NCBI RefSeq assembly: GCF_002077695.1
Contig: NZ_MWUE01000028.1
Coordinates: forward strand, 1 to 64,000
Direction: 5' to 3'
DNA from: Pantoea latae
Lineage (GTDB): Bacteria; Pseudomonadota; Gammaproteobacteria; Enterobacterales; Enterobacteriaceae
Length of the DNA stretch: 64,000 nucleotides
Part shown: in pieces, positions 8,546-17,044 of the stretch
Position numbering within the stretch: the stretch's first letter is position 1
Layout of the letters: each line of letters begins with the position of its first letter
The notes under the pieces: generated by a model
What the model was told of the DNA's origin: nothing
What the model saw: the letters and a program-made list of their open reading frames with translations, nothing else
Databases searched by the model: none
Program-made: the position numbers and the translations under genes

Positions 8546-9007
8546 TCAGGCGCCTTTCACAATGGGCGGGATATAAACCACGCCCATGTCCCACGGCTGC
8601 TCGATCCAGGTGTTCTGCGGAATATCCACCACGTAGTCATCCACCAGCGGGCGACCTGCCGGCTTGGCGAAAATAGTGACGAAGTGCGCTTTGGGATACA
8701 TTTCGCGGATCGCCTGCGCGGTGCCGCCGGTGTCGACCAGGTCGTCGATGACGATAAAGCCTTCGCCGTCGCCTTCCGCGCGCTTGAGCACTTTCATCTC
8801 GCGCTGATGGTCGTGGTCGTAGCTGGAGATGCAGACGGTGTCGACATAGCGAATGCCCAGCTCGCGCGCCAGCAGCGACGCAGGCACCAGGCCGCCGCGG
8901 CTGACCGCGATAATGCCTTTCCACTGTTCAACAGGAAGCAGGCGCTGAGCCAGTTTGCGGGCATGAATCTGCAGCATGTCCCAGGTAACGACGTATTTCT
9001 CACTCAT
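8546..9007 (-). CDS. gpt: Xanthine-guanine phosphoribosyltransferase
   Basis: Salvages xanthine, guanine and to a lesser degree hypoxanthine by transferring the ribosyl-phosphate of PRPP to the base. The 153-residue product starts MSEKYVVTWDMLQIHARK. It carries the PRPP-binding motif VIDDLVDTGGTA (about residues 86-97) and the early SRGGLVPASLLARELG loop. The length agrees with the family (152 in E. coli). ATG 9007 was chosen over upstream starts because similarity begins there. It is divergent from pepD, with about 250 bp between them for two promoters, and is followed by a terminator. Confidence 0.97.
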   Translation of the reverse strand: MSEKYVVTWDMLQIHARKLAQRLLPVEQWKGIIAVSRGGLVPASLLARELGIRYVDTVCISSYDHDHQREMKVLKRAEGDGEGFIVIDDLVDTGGTAQAIREMYPKAHFVTIFAKPAGRPLVDDYVVDIPQNTWIEQPWDMGVVYIPPIVKGA

Positions 9008-9260
9008 GAATAGCGATCCCAGCCAACTTAATCGGCTTAAAAATGTGCAACGGGAAAAAGGTTGCGCGAGATTATAAGGATCCTCAGCGCTAAAAACCAG
9101 CATCCGAACCACTGGTTGCGGCTTTTTAGCGCGCCTGAGTACGCACCCGGCGCTAACAGTGATATTCTCAGCCCCATCACGTCAGATCCGCTGACGGCGA
9201 CCATTCACCGGAAACACGCGCGCCTCGGCCTGGCCGGCGCACTGACACAGGAGACCTGTC

Positions 9261-10718
9261 GTGTCTGAATTGTCTCAGCTTTCTCCCCAACCGCTGTGGG
9301 ATATCTTCGCCAAAATCTGCTCCATTCCGCACCCCTCTTTTCATGAAGAAGCGCTGGCCAGCTATATCGTTGGCTGGGCGAAAGAGCAGGGTTTCTGGGT
9401 CGAGCGCGACGCGGTCGGCAATATCCTGATCCGCAAACCGGCCACCGCCGGCATGGAAAACCGCACGCCGGTGGCGCTGCAGGCGCACCTCGATATGGTG
9501 CCGCAGAAAAACAACGACACCGCTCATGACTTCACCAAAGATCCGATTCAGCCCTACATCGACGGCGAATGGGTGAAGGCGCGCGGCACCACGCTGGGCG
9601 CCGACAACGGTATCGGCATGGCCTCTGCGCTGGCGGTGCTGGCCGACAGCAGCCTGACTCACGGCCCGCTGGAAGTGCTGCTCACCATGACCGAAGAGAC
9701 CGGCATGGACGGCGCTTTTGGCCTGCAGCCGAACTGGCTGCAGGCGGAGATCCTGATCAACACCGACTCGGAAGAGGAAGGCGAGATCTACATGGGCTGC
9801 GCGGGCGGCATCGACTTTATCACCACCCTGCCGCTGACGCGCGAAGCGGTGCCGGCTGACTTCGAAACGCTGAAGCTGACCCTGAAAGGGCTGCGCGGCG
9901 GCCACTCCGGCGCAGATATCCATATGGGTCTCGGCAACGCCAACAAGCTGCTGGCGCGTTTCCTTGCCGCCCACGCCGCAGAGCTGGATCTGCGTCTGGT
10001 TGACTTCACCGGCGGCACGCTGCGCAACGCCATCCCGCGCGAAGCCTTTGCCACGCTGGCGGTTGAGAGCCATAAAGTCGATGCGCTGAAAGCGGCCGCG
10101 GCGCACTTCCTGCTGGCGCTGCAAAACGAGCACGGCGTGAAAGAGAAGAACATCACCGTCGTCACCGAGCCGCTGGCGCATCAGGGCGAGGCGCTGAGCG
10201 CCGAGAGCCGCGACCGCTTCCTTAACCTGCTGAACAGCACGCCGAACGGCGTAATCCGCAACTCCGACGTGGCGAAAGGCGTGGTGGAAACCTCGCTCAA
10301 CGTCGGCGTCGTTACCATGGATCACGACAAGGCGGAGATTAACTGCCTGATCCGTTCGCTGATCGACACCGGTCGCGACTACGTGGTGCAGATGCTGACC
10401 TCACTTGGCCAGCTGGCTGGCGCGCAGACGAAGCCGAAAGGCGGCTATCCGGGCTGGCAGCCTGATGCTAACTCGCCGATTATGGCGCTGACGCGTCAGA
10501 CCTACATCGCGCTGTTCGACAAAACGCCGAATATCCAGGTGATCCACGCCGGTCTCGAGTGCGGCCTGTTCAAGAAGCCCTATCCAGAGATGGATATGGT
10601 CTCTATCGGCCCGACCATTACCGGCCCGCACTCGCCGGACGAGCAGGTGCATATCGAGAGCGTCGGCCTCTACTGGAAGCTGCTCACCACCCTGCTGAAC
10701 GCTATCCCGGCAAAATAA
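9261..10718 (+). CDS. pepD: Aminoacyl-histidine dipeptidase PepD (M20 family)
   Basis: Cytosolic zinc peptidase that splits carnosine-type and other dipeptides, also known as beta-alanyl-histidine dipeptidase. The 485-residue length equals the family norm. Metal and catalytic residues sit in expected motifs: HLDMVP near residue 80, ADNGIGMA near 119, the EETG pair near 150, NTDSEEEGE near 172, and GPHSPDE near the C-terminus. The start is GTG at 9261, supported by CAGGAGAC upstream. Transcribed alone, divergently from gpt, with a strong terminator downstream. In E. coli pepD also neighbours gpt with this orientation. Confidence 0.97.
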   Translation: MSELSQLSPQPLWDIFAKICSIPHPSFHEEALASYIVGWAKEQGFWVERDAVGNILIRKPATAGMENRTPVALQAHLDMVPQKNNDTAHDFTKDPIQPYIDGEWVKARGTTLGADNGIGMASALAVLADSSLTHGPLEVLLTMTEETGMDGAFGLQPNWLQAEILINTDSEEEGEIYMGCAGGIDFITTLPLTREAVPADFETLKLTLKGLRGGHSGADIHMGLGNANKLLARFLAAHAAELDLRLVDFTGGTLRNAIPREAFATLAVESHKVDALKAAAAHFLLALQNEHGVKEKNITVVTEPLAHQGEALSAESRDRFLNLLNSTPNGVIRNSDVAKGVVETSLNVGVVTMDHDKAEINCLIRSLIDTGRDYVVQMLTSLGQLAGAQTKPKGGYPGWQPDANSPIMALTRQTYIALFDKTPNIQVIHAGLECGLFKKPYPEMDMVSIGPTITGPHSPDEQVHIESVGLYWKLLTTLLNAIPAK

Positions 10719-10736
10719 GCGCCCCTTCGCATCATC

Positions 10737-10762
10737 AACCAGGCTCCGGCCTGGTTTTTTAT
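10737..10762 (+). terminator. Rho-independent terminator of pepD
   Basis: AACCAGGC pairs with GCCTGGTT across a four-base loop and runs straight into six T residues. Confidence 0.88.
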
Positions 10763-10976
10763 TTCTGCCTTTCCGCCCAGCATAAAACACCACCTTCCTT
10801 TTATTCCCTGCTGTAAAACACCAGCGTTATCTGGCGCGCCAGCTTTAGCCGCCAAACAATCCAGATGTCTGGATGGCTAATAAGATTTCGTGCTAGCTTA
10901 TGCGCTTTCGGCTGTTGCCGCGCCTGATGCTTCAGGAAAAAATTGCGGCCAGTCAGACACAGGGGAGCCTGAACTA

Positions 10977-12482
10977 ATGAGCGCGTTAAACCGCCTTGAG
11001 ATGCGGAATATCTCACTCGCATTCGGCGGATTCGCTGCGTTGACGCAGGTCGATTTTGTCGCGGAGGGTCATTCGGTGCACGCCCTGACCGGCGCCAACG
11101 GCGCGGGCAAGTCGACGCTGATGGCGGTGCTTTCCGGCGCGCACAGCCACTACAGCGGCGAGATCCTGCTCGACGGCGCGCCGGTGTCGATACGCAGCCC
11201 GCGCGATGCGAAACGGCTCGGCATTCATCTGGTGCAGCAGGAGGTGGATGTCGCGCTGGTGCCGCAGCTGAGCGTGGCGGAAAACATCCTGCTGGATCGG
11301 CTGGCGCAGCCGGGGCACGGCTTCCGCTGGGGCGCCATTCGCCAGCAGGCGCGCGCCCTGCTGGCGCAGCTCGACGCCCATATCGACGTCAACCGGCTGG
11401 TGGAGCGCTGCACGCTGGCGGAGAAGCAGCAGATTTTGCTGGCGCGCGCGCTGTCGCACCACTGCCGTTTTCTCATCCTCGACGAACCCACCGCGCCGCT
11501 CGATCAGCATGAGAGCGAGCGCCTGTTCGCCGTGGTGCGCCGCCTGCAAGCAGGCGGTATCGGCGTGGTGTTTATTTCGCACCGCATCCATGAGCTGAAA
11601 GCGATTTGCGACCGGCTGACGGTGCTGCGCGACGGCCGCCTGATCGAGAGCGGTCCGATGGCGGCGCTGAGCGGCGAGCAGATCGTTGAGAAGATGCTCG
11701 GCCACGCGCTGACCGATATCTATCCGCCGCGCCGCCCTGCCCGCGCGCAGCCGCTGCTTCTGGCGGTGGAAGGGCTGCACGACGAGCGTCTGCTGCAGGA
11801 TATTTCGCTGCGGCTGCACCAGGGCGAGATCCTCGGCATCGCCGGGCTGGCGGGCGCCGGCAAAACCGAGCTGTGCAAGGCGCTGTTCGGCGCCAGCAAA
11901 AGCCGCGTAACGCGCGGCGAGCTGCACGGCAAGCCGTGGCGGCCGCGTTCGCCGCACGACTCGGTGAGCCGACGTATGGCGCTGGTGCCGGAAGAGCGAC
12001 GCAAAGAGGGCATTTTTATTGACGAACCGGTGGCGATGAACCTCAGCGTCAGCGCCGACAACAGCTTTTCGCGCTGGAGCCTGTTTGGCCATCGTCAGGC
12101 GTGGCGCTGGGCAGAAGCGGTGATCCAGCGCCTCAACGTGCGCACCACCGGCCCCGGCCAGTCGCTGCGTCGCCTCTCCGGCGGCAACCAGCAAAAGGTC
12201 GCCATCGGCAAGTGGCTGCGCAGCCAGGCCGACGTGCTGATTTTCGATGAGCCGACCAAAGGGGTCGATATCAAGGCGAAAACCGAACTGTTTCGCCTGA
12301 TCGGCGATCTGGCGCAGGAAGGCAAAGGGATTATCTACGCCTCTGGCGAGTTTTCCGAGCTAACTGGCCTGTGCGACCGCATTTGCGTGCTGTGGGACGG
12401 GCGCATCGTCGCCGAACTGGACGCCCGCGACGCGACCGAAGAGACGCTTCTGCTTTATTCCACTGGAGGAACCCCTGCGTGA
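10977..12482 (+). CDS. Sugar ABC transporter ATP-binding protein (RbsA/XylG-type, two ATPase domains)
   Basis: Predicted ATPase subunit of a CUT2-type sugar importer, 501 residues with two tandem ABC domains. The first has Walker A GANGAGKST and Walker B ILDEPTAPLD; its signature region, TLAEKQQILLARAL, has the relaxed form usual in this family. The second has AGLAGAGKTEL, the signature LSGGNQQKVAIGKWL and Walker B IFDEPTKGVD. ATG 10977 was chosen because AGGGGAG precedes it and the upstream frame shows no similarity. It is the first gene of a three-gene operon and overlaps the permease gene by the sequence GTGA. The substrate is unknown; ribose, xylose, galactose and inositol systems all share this architecture. 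Confidence 0.9.
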   Translation: MSALNRLEMRNISLAFGGFAALTQVDFVAEGHSVHALTGANGAGKSTLMAVLSGAHSHYSGEILLDGAPVSIRSPRDAKRLGIHLVQQEVDVALVPQLSVAENILLDRLAQPGHGFRWGAIRQQARALLAQLDAHIDVNRLVERCTLAEKQQILLARALSHHCRFLILDEPTAPLDQHESERLFAVVRRLQAGGIGVVFISHRIHELKAICDRLTVLRDGRLIESGPMAALSGEQIVEKMLGHALTDIYPPRRPARAQPLLLAVEGLHDERLLQDISLRLHQGEILGIAGLAGAGKTELCKALFGASKSRVTRGELHGKPWRPRSPHDSVSRRMALVPEERRKEGIFIDEPVAMNLSVSADNSFSRWSLFGHRQAWRWAEAVIQRLNVRTTGPGQSLRRLSGGNQQKVAIGKWLRSQADVLIFDEPTKGVDIKAKTELFRLIGDLAQEGKGIIYASGEFSELTGLCDRICVLWDGRIVAELDARDATEETLLLYSTGGTPA

Positions 12483-13480
12483 GCAGCAAAGAGATGACCC
12501 TGAACGCAGCAGCGACGCCGCTGCGCCACCGACTGTTCGATTTCCTCTATAAATGGGGCATGCTGATCACCGTCGCCCTCCTGATTGCCGGTTTCGGCCT
12601 CGCCTCCGACAGCTTTCTGGAGCCGAACAACATCATCAATATCCTGCGATCCATCGCCATCGTGACGGTGATCGCCGTGGGCGTGTCGGTGTCGCTGACC
12701 GTCGGCGGCTTCGACCTGTCGGTCGGCTCCACCGCCTCGCTGGCCAACGCGCTGGTGATTTCACTGTTTGTCTGGTACGGCATGAACAGCGTCGAGGCGA
12801 TTGCCCTGACGCTGGCGCTCTGTACGCTGATCGGCCTGTTCAACGCCTTTCTGATCGTGATCCTGCGCATCCCCGATATGCTGGCGACCCTCGCCACACT
12901 GTTTATTATCCAGGGCGTGGCGATGACCTACAGCTTCGGCGGCTCGATCACGGAAAATATGGTGATGCCGAGCGGCGATATGGCGGAAGGCGCGATCCCG
13001 GCGGGCTTCGGCCTGCTCGGCCAGGTGCCGGTGATCGTCATTATTATGCTGGTGGTGACCGCGGCGGCGCAGCTGGCGCTGTCGCTCACCACCCACGGCC
13101 GCCGCATGTATGCGCTGGGCGGCAACCCGGAAGCGGCGCGCCTCTCCGGCATCCGCACCACGCGCTACCGCGTGCTGGCCTACGTTATCGCCTCGCTGCT
13201 GGCGGGCCTGGGCGGCATTCTGCTCGCCTCGCGTATCGGCTCGTCACAGGTTAACGCCGGCGGCGGCTACCTGATGGACGCCGTGGCCGCCGCCTGGATC
13301 GGCCTGTCGCTGGCCGGCTCCGGCAAACCTAACGCGCTCGGCACGCTGGTGGGCGCGGTGCTGCTCGGCGTGCTGCAAAACGGCCTGGTGATGCTCTCTG
13401 TTCCCTATTACGCCATGGATATTATTAAAGGACTGGTGCTGGCTCTGGCACTGGCGATGACCTACGTTCAGCGCCGCTAA
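12479..13480 (+). CDS. Sugar ABC transporter permease (RbsC-like)
   Basis: Inner-membrane permease of the importer, about 333 residues and mostly hydrophobic, with eight to ten predicted membrane segments. The family motif GGFDLSVGSTASLANAL lies near residue 80, and the conserved loop GGNPEAARLSGI near residue 215. The start is GTG 12479, overlapping the stop of the ATPase gene and preceded by GGAGGAA at a good distance. A start further upstream would overlap the ATPase gene by about 110 bp and is unlikely. The binding-protein gene follows after 24 bp. Confidence 0.9.
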   Translation: MSSKEMTLNAAATPLRHRLFDFLYKWGMLITVALLIAGFGLASDSFLEPNNIINILRSIAIVTVIAVGVSVSLTVGGFDLSVGSTASLANALVISLFVWYGMNSVEAIALTLALCTLIGLFNAFLIVILRIPDMLATLATLFIIQGVAMTYSFGGSITENMVMPSGDMAEGAIPAGFGLLGQVPVIVIIMLVVTAAAQLALSLTTHGRRMYALGGNPEAARLSGIRTTRYRVLAYVIASLLAGLGGILLASRIGSSQVNAGGGYLMDAVAAAWIGLSLAGSGKPNALGTLVGAVLLGVLQNGLVMLSVPYYAMDIIKGLVLALALAMTYVQRR

Positions 13481-13504
13481 CGCTGATTAACCTGGAAAAT
13501 GACA

Positions 13505-14569
13505 ATGAAAAAAATATCGCTTTCTCTGCTGACCCTCAGCCTGCTTTCTGCCAGCGCCTTTGCCGACACCGTTGCGCCGGTGCCTGCGCCCATCGCCAGT
13601 CATGAAGGGCCGGTGCGCATCGCGGTGATCCGCAACCTGGGCTCTGACGACAACACCACGCAGTTTGTCGCGGGCGCCATTCAGGAGGGCCGCAAGCTGG
13701 GCTTTAAGGTCAGCACCTTTCTCAGCAACGGCGATGACGCGCGCTTTCAGGACTTCGTTAATCAGGCGATCAGCCAGAAGTATGACGGCATTATTCTGTC
13801 GCACGGCAAAGCGCCCTACGCCAGCGGACTGGTGAAGCGCGTCGCCGACGCGGGCATTAAAGTGTCGGTGTTTGACACGCCGGTCGATACGCCGATCCCG
13901 GGCGTGACCGTGACCGCGCAGGATGACGCCTCGCTGGCGCAGTCGTCGCTCGGCCAGCTGATCAAGGACTTCAACGGCAAGGCGAATATCGTCAAGCTGT
14001 GGGTCGCCGGTTTCCCGGCGATGGAGCGCCGTCAGGTGGTGTATGAGAAGCTGCTGAAGGAGAATCCGGGCATTCATCAGCTGGAGTCGATCGGCGCGGT
14101 CTCTTCTGACGTGCAGGGCGATACCGCCAACAAGATTGGCGCCATCCTCGCCAAATACCCGAAAGGCAAGATCGATGCGATCTGGGGCGCGTGGGACGCC
14201 TTCAGCCAGGGCGCCTATAAGGCGCTGCAGGAGAACGGCCGCACCGAGATCAAACTCTACAGCATCGACGTTTCCAATCAGGATTTGCAGCTGATGCGCG
14301 AGAAGAACAGCCCGTGGGTGCAGACCGTGGCGGTCGATCCGAAAACCATCGGCGCGGTGAATATGCGTCTGGTGGCGAACAAGATCGCCGGCGAGGCGAC
14401 GCCCGCCAGCTACGATTTTAAAGGCGCGTCTATCTCTCAGCAGCAGCTGAACAGCCAGCAGGGCGCGATTAACGTGGCGTCGCTGAATAAGATCGTGCCC
14501 GGCTGGGGCGGCAATAACGACTTCGTCGCGCCGTGGTTCGCCACGCTGGAAGCGAAATATAAGAAATAA
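13505..14569 (+). CDS. Periplasmic sugar-binding protein of the ABC transporter
   Basis: Receptor of the importer. It starts MKKISLSLLTLSLLSASAFA, a classic 20-residue signal peptide with cleavage after AFA, so the mature protein is about 334 residues and periplasmic. The body has the two-lobed periplasmic-binding-protein fold (Peripla_BP_4 type), with strand motifs such as VRIAVIRNLG at the first lobe and YDGIILSHGK at the end of its third strand. A second ATG six bases upstream (13499) is equally open; I prefer 13505 for spacing. As the last gene of the operon, it was probably followed by a terminator now split by a repeat element (14575-14916). The ligand is unknown. Confidence 0.88.
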   Translation: MKKISLSLLTLSLLSASAFADTVAPVPAPIASHEGPVRIAVIRNLGSDDNTTQFVAGAIQEGRKLGFKVSTFLSNGDDARFQDFVNQAISQKYDGIILSHGKAPYASGLVKRVADAGIKVSVFDTPVDTPIPGVTVTAQDDASLAQSSLGQLIKDFNGKANIVKLWVAGFPAMERRQVVYEKLLKENPGIHQLESIGAVSSDVQGDTANKIGAILAKYPKGKIDAIWGAWDAFSQGAYKALQENGRTEIKLYSIDVSNQDLQLMREKNSPWVQTVAVDPKTIGAVNMRLVANKIAGEATPASYDFKGASISQQQLNSQQGAINVASLNKIVPGWGGNNDFVAPWFATLEAKYKK

Positions 14570-14590
14570 AGCAGAAAGCGGCCTGAAGGC

Positions 14591-14900
14591 TAATGCCTGT
14601 CACTTAAGGTCATTTTCAGGTAAGGCCGCTGTTTTCTTAAAATGGCGGCCTTTGTTTTATGCGCGTGCCGGTGCGGGCCAGCAGCCTGGTGCCGCTCAGA
14701 GGCGGGCATTTCGCAGCGCTGAACAGAGTGAGTCTGCCAGGAGAGCCCGCAGGGATGCAGGCGAAAGGTGGGGCTGGAACAGGGATGTTCCATCCCCACC
14801 GGTCCGTCAGGCAGACGAATGGCGTGAAGGGACCGCGTCAGCGGCGCGAGGACCGCCCGCCCCTGAGCGGCACCAGACTGCGTTATCACCACAAGCATTA
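14591..14900 (+). mobile_element. 310-bp non-autonomous element with IS4-like ends (copy 2)
   Basis: The left end begins TAATGCCTGTCACTTAAGG, strongly resembling the IS4 terminal repeat as I remember it. The right end is CATTA, the complement of TAATG, with a decayed inner part. A near-perfect 10-bp duplication flanks it. Bases 14736-14885 match the window start at 146 of 150 positions. It has no transposase; the small open frames inside show no recognisable domain. It contains a terminator at 14622-14657 and GGGA-loop hairpins. Confidence 0.62.
14622..14657 (+). terminator. Terminator carried inside the repeat element
   Basis: AAGGCCGC (14622-14629) pairs with GCGGCCTT (14645-14652), and TTGTTTT follows. 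It could stop transcripts leaving the ABC operon in place of the interrupted native terminator. Confidence 0.6.
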
Positions 14901-14917
14901 GCCTGAAGACCGCTTTT

Positions 14918-16060
14918 TTACCCTATTGCGCCGCCCATCTTCAGCGTCGCGGCGATATTCCTGGCCGCCAGCCGCAGGTTGTTTTCCGCGTTGGCCAGCG
15001 CCTCCTCCAGCGTGCAGATGCTGTAGAGCACGCTGAACACCGCATCCAGACCGTGCTGATGCACCACGCCAACGTCCGCCGTCAGGCTGCCGGCAATGCC
15101 GATCACCGGCTTGTTGAACTGTTTCGCCACCTGCGCCACGCCAATCGGCACCTTGCCGTTGATGCTCTGGCTGTCGATGCGCCCTTCGCCGGTGATCACC
15201 AGCGCCGCGTCTTTGACCTGCTCCGCCAGCCCCAGCGCCTCGGTAACGATCTCGATGCCGCGCCGCAGATCCGCCTGGCAGAAGGCGTGCAGCGCCGCGC
15301 CCATACCGCCTGCCGCGCCGCCGCCGGGAATATGCAGCACGTCGATGTCGAGATCGCGCTGAATAATCGCCGCGTAGTGCGCCAGCGCGCGATCCAGCTG
15401 CTCCACCAGCGCCGGGGTCGCCCCTTTTTGCGGGCCGAAGATGGCCGAGGCGCCGTCGCGGCCGGTCAGCGGGTTGGTGACGTCGCACGCCACCTCGAAA
15501 CGGCACTGCCGCACACGCGCGTCCAGCCCGCTAATGTCAATTTTCGCCAGCCCCGGCAGCGCGCCGCCGCCGAAGCCGATCTCTTGCTCCCCGTCGTCCA
15601 GCAGCCGCGCGCCCAGCGCCTGCATCATGCCGGCGCCGCCGTCGTTGGTGGCGCTGCCGCCGATGCCGATAATGATATGCTCAACCCCTTTGTCCAGCGC
15701 GCTCTTGATCAATTCGCCGGTGCCGAATGAGGTCGTGGTGAGAGGATCGCGCTGCGCGGCGGGCACCAGCTCCAGCCCGCTGGCGGCCGCCATCTCGATA
15801 AAAGCGGTGCGCGCGTCGCCGGAAAGGCCGTAGAACGCATCGACCGGCGCGCCGAGCGGCCCGGTGACGCGCAGATTGACGAGGCTTCCCTCTGTCGCCG
15901 CCACCATCGCCTCGACCGTGCCTTCGCCGCCGTCGGCCACCGGTATCTTCACGTAAGTAGCGTCAGGAAAGATCTCACGGAATCCCGCTTCAATCGCCGA
16001 CGCCACGCCTGAGGCGGATAAACTCTCTTTGTATGAATCCGGTGCGATTACGATTTTCAT
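14918..16060 (-). CDS. garK: Glycerate 2-kinase GarK
   Basis: Phosphorylates D-glycerate to 2-phosphoglycerate, the last step of glucarate and galactarate breakdown. The 380-residue product starts MKIVIAPDSYKESLSA and belongs to the GarK/GlxK family (381 residues in E. coli). Visible family motifs are PVADGGEGTVEAM near residue 50, GIGGSATNDGGAGM near 120 and TGEGRIDSQS near 285. ATG 16060 is where similarity begins. It is the distal gene of the gud/gar operon, 80 bp after garR, and its stop codon overlaps the T tract of the interrupted terminator. GlxK of the glyoxylate pathway is a paralogue; context favours GarK. Confidence 0.93.
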   Translation of the reverse strand: MKIVIAPDSYKESLSASGVASAIEAGFREIFPDATYVKIPVADGGEGTVEAMVAATEGSLVNLRVTGPLGAPVDAFYGLSGDARTAFIEMAAASGLELVPAAQRDPLTTTSFGTGELIKSALDKGVEHIIIGIGGSATNDGGAGMMQALGARLLDDGEQEIGFGGGALPGLAKIDISGLDARVRQCRFEVACDVTNPLTGRDGASAIFGPQKGATPALVEQLDRALAHYAAIIQRDLDIDVLHIPGGGAAGGMGAALHAFCQADLRRGIEIVTEALGLAEQVKDAALVITGEGRIDSQSINGKVPIGVAQVAKQFNKPVIGIAGSLTADVGVVHQHGLDAVFSVLYSICTLEEALANAENNLRLAARNIAATLKMGGAIG

Positions 16061-16140
16061 AGGCAATCCAGGCGCTGTTGATGGACGATTCATCATCCAT
16101 GATGACGCTGGCGGCGGTCACGCCGGACCGCCGCAGAGCG

Positions 16141-17025
16141 TTAACGGGTAATCTCAACCTTGGCTAATTTTTCATAATAGCAGGCGAGCGCGCTATGGTC
16201 GGCGTTGCCCTGCCCGTCGGTGCGCAGCGCCTGCATCATCTCCATCACCGCGGCGGTGAGCGGCAGATGCGCGCCGATGCCGTGCGAGGTGTCCAGCGCG
16301 TTCGCCAGGTCCTTGATGTGCAAATCGATGCGGAAGCCCGGCTTGAAGTTGCGATCCAGCACCATCGGCGCTTTGGCGTCGAGCACGGTGCTGCCCGCCA
16401 GCCCGCCGCGGATCGCCTGATAGACCAGTTCAGGATTGACGCCCGCTTTGGTCGCCAGCGACAGCGCTTCCGACATCGCCGCGATGTTAAGCGCCACGAT
16501 CACCTGATTCGCCAGCTTGGTGACGTTGCCCGCGCCGATATCGCCGGTGTGCACCACCGAACCCGCCATCGCCTTCATGATGTCGTAGCACTGGTCGAAG
16601 ATCGCTTTGTCGCCGCCCACCATCACGGAGAGCGTGCCTTCGATCGCTTTCGGCTCGCCGCCGCTCACCGGCGCGTCGAGCATCCTGATGCCCTTCTCCG
16701 CCAGCGCGTCATGCACTTCGCGGCTGGCGAGCGGCGCGATAGAACTCATATCAATCACGATCAGGCCCGGCTTCGCGCCGTCGATAATGCCGTTTTCGCC
16801 GAGGCAGACCTCTTTCACCTGCGGCGAGTTAGGCACCATCGTAATAATTACGTCGACCTGCTCCGCCACCGCTTTCGGCGATGTCGCCACGGTGGCGCCC
16901 AGCTCAACTAATTCCGCTTCGTTGCTGGCGTTGTGATCGCGCACCACCAGCGAGTAACCGGCTTTCACCAGGTTTTTACTCATCGGTTTGCCCATAATGC
17001 CGAGGCCGATAAATCCAATTTTCAT
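16141..17025 (-). CDS. garR: 2-hydroxy-3-oxopropionate (tartronate semialdehyde) reductase GarR
   Basis: Reduces tartronate semialdehyde to D-glycerate with NAD(P)H. The 294-residue product opens MKIGFIGLGIMGKPM, a Rossmann GxGxxG dinucleotide site typical of the beta-hydroxyacid dehydrogenase family. It has the substrate motif DAPVSGGEPKA near residue 120 and the catalytic Lys within GNVTKLANQ near 170. Complete length. It lies between garL (19 bp upstream) and garK. GlxR is a paralogue, but the neighbours support GarR. Confidence 0.95.
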   Translation of the reverse strand: MKIGFIGLGIMGKPMSKNLVKAGYSLVVRDHNASNEAELVELGATVATSPKAVAEQVDVIITMVPNSPQVKEVCLGENGIIDGAKPGLIVIDMSSIAPLASREVHDALAEKGIRMLDAPVSGGEPKAIEGTLSVMVGGDKAIFDQCYDIMKAMAGSVVHTGDIGAGNVTKLANQVIVALNIAAMSEALSLATKAGVNPELVYQAIRGGLAGSTVLDAKAPMVLDRNFKPGFRIDLHIKDLANALDTSHGIGAHLPLTAAVMEMMQALRTDGQGNADHSALACYYEKLAKVEITR

Positions 17026-17044
17026 TGCCTTTCCTCTCTGTCAG

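Larger units (their letters stand above)
14575..14916. terminator. Apparent bidirectional terminator interrupted by the IS4-like element
   Basis: AAAGCGG (14575-14581) and CCGCTTT (14910-14916) are complementary and would form a terminator with a T tract if the intervening element were removed. The flanks GCCTGAAGGC (14581-14590) and GCCTGAAGAC (14901-14910) agree at nine of ten bases and look like a target duplication. The site lies between the convergent ABC operon and garK. Confidence 0.5.

Noticed and set aside
11720..12325. Antisense frames within the ABC ATPase gene
   Set aside because: Shadows; the plus-strand Walker and signature motifs of both domains are intact.
14659..14906. Two overlapping 80-84 codon open frames inside the IS4-like element
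   Set aside because: They follow hairpins and share sequence with copy 1 only as DNA; mismatches and frame use do not look like protein selection.
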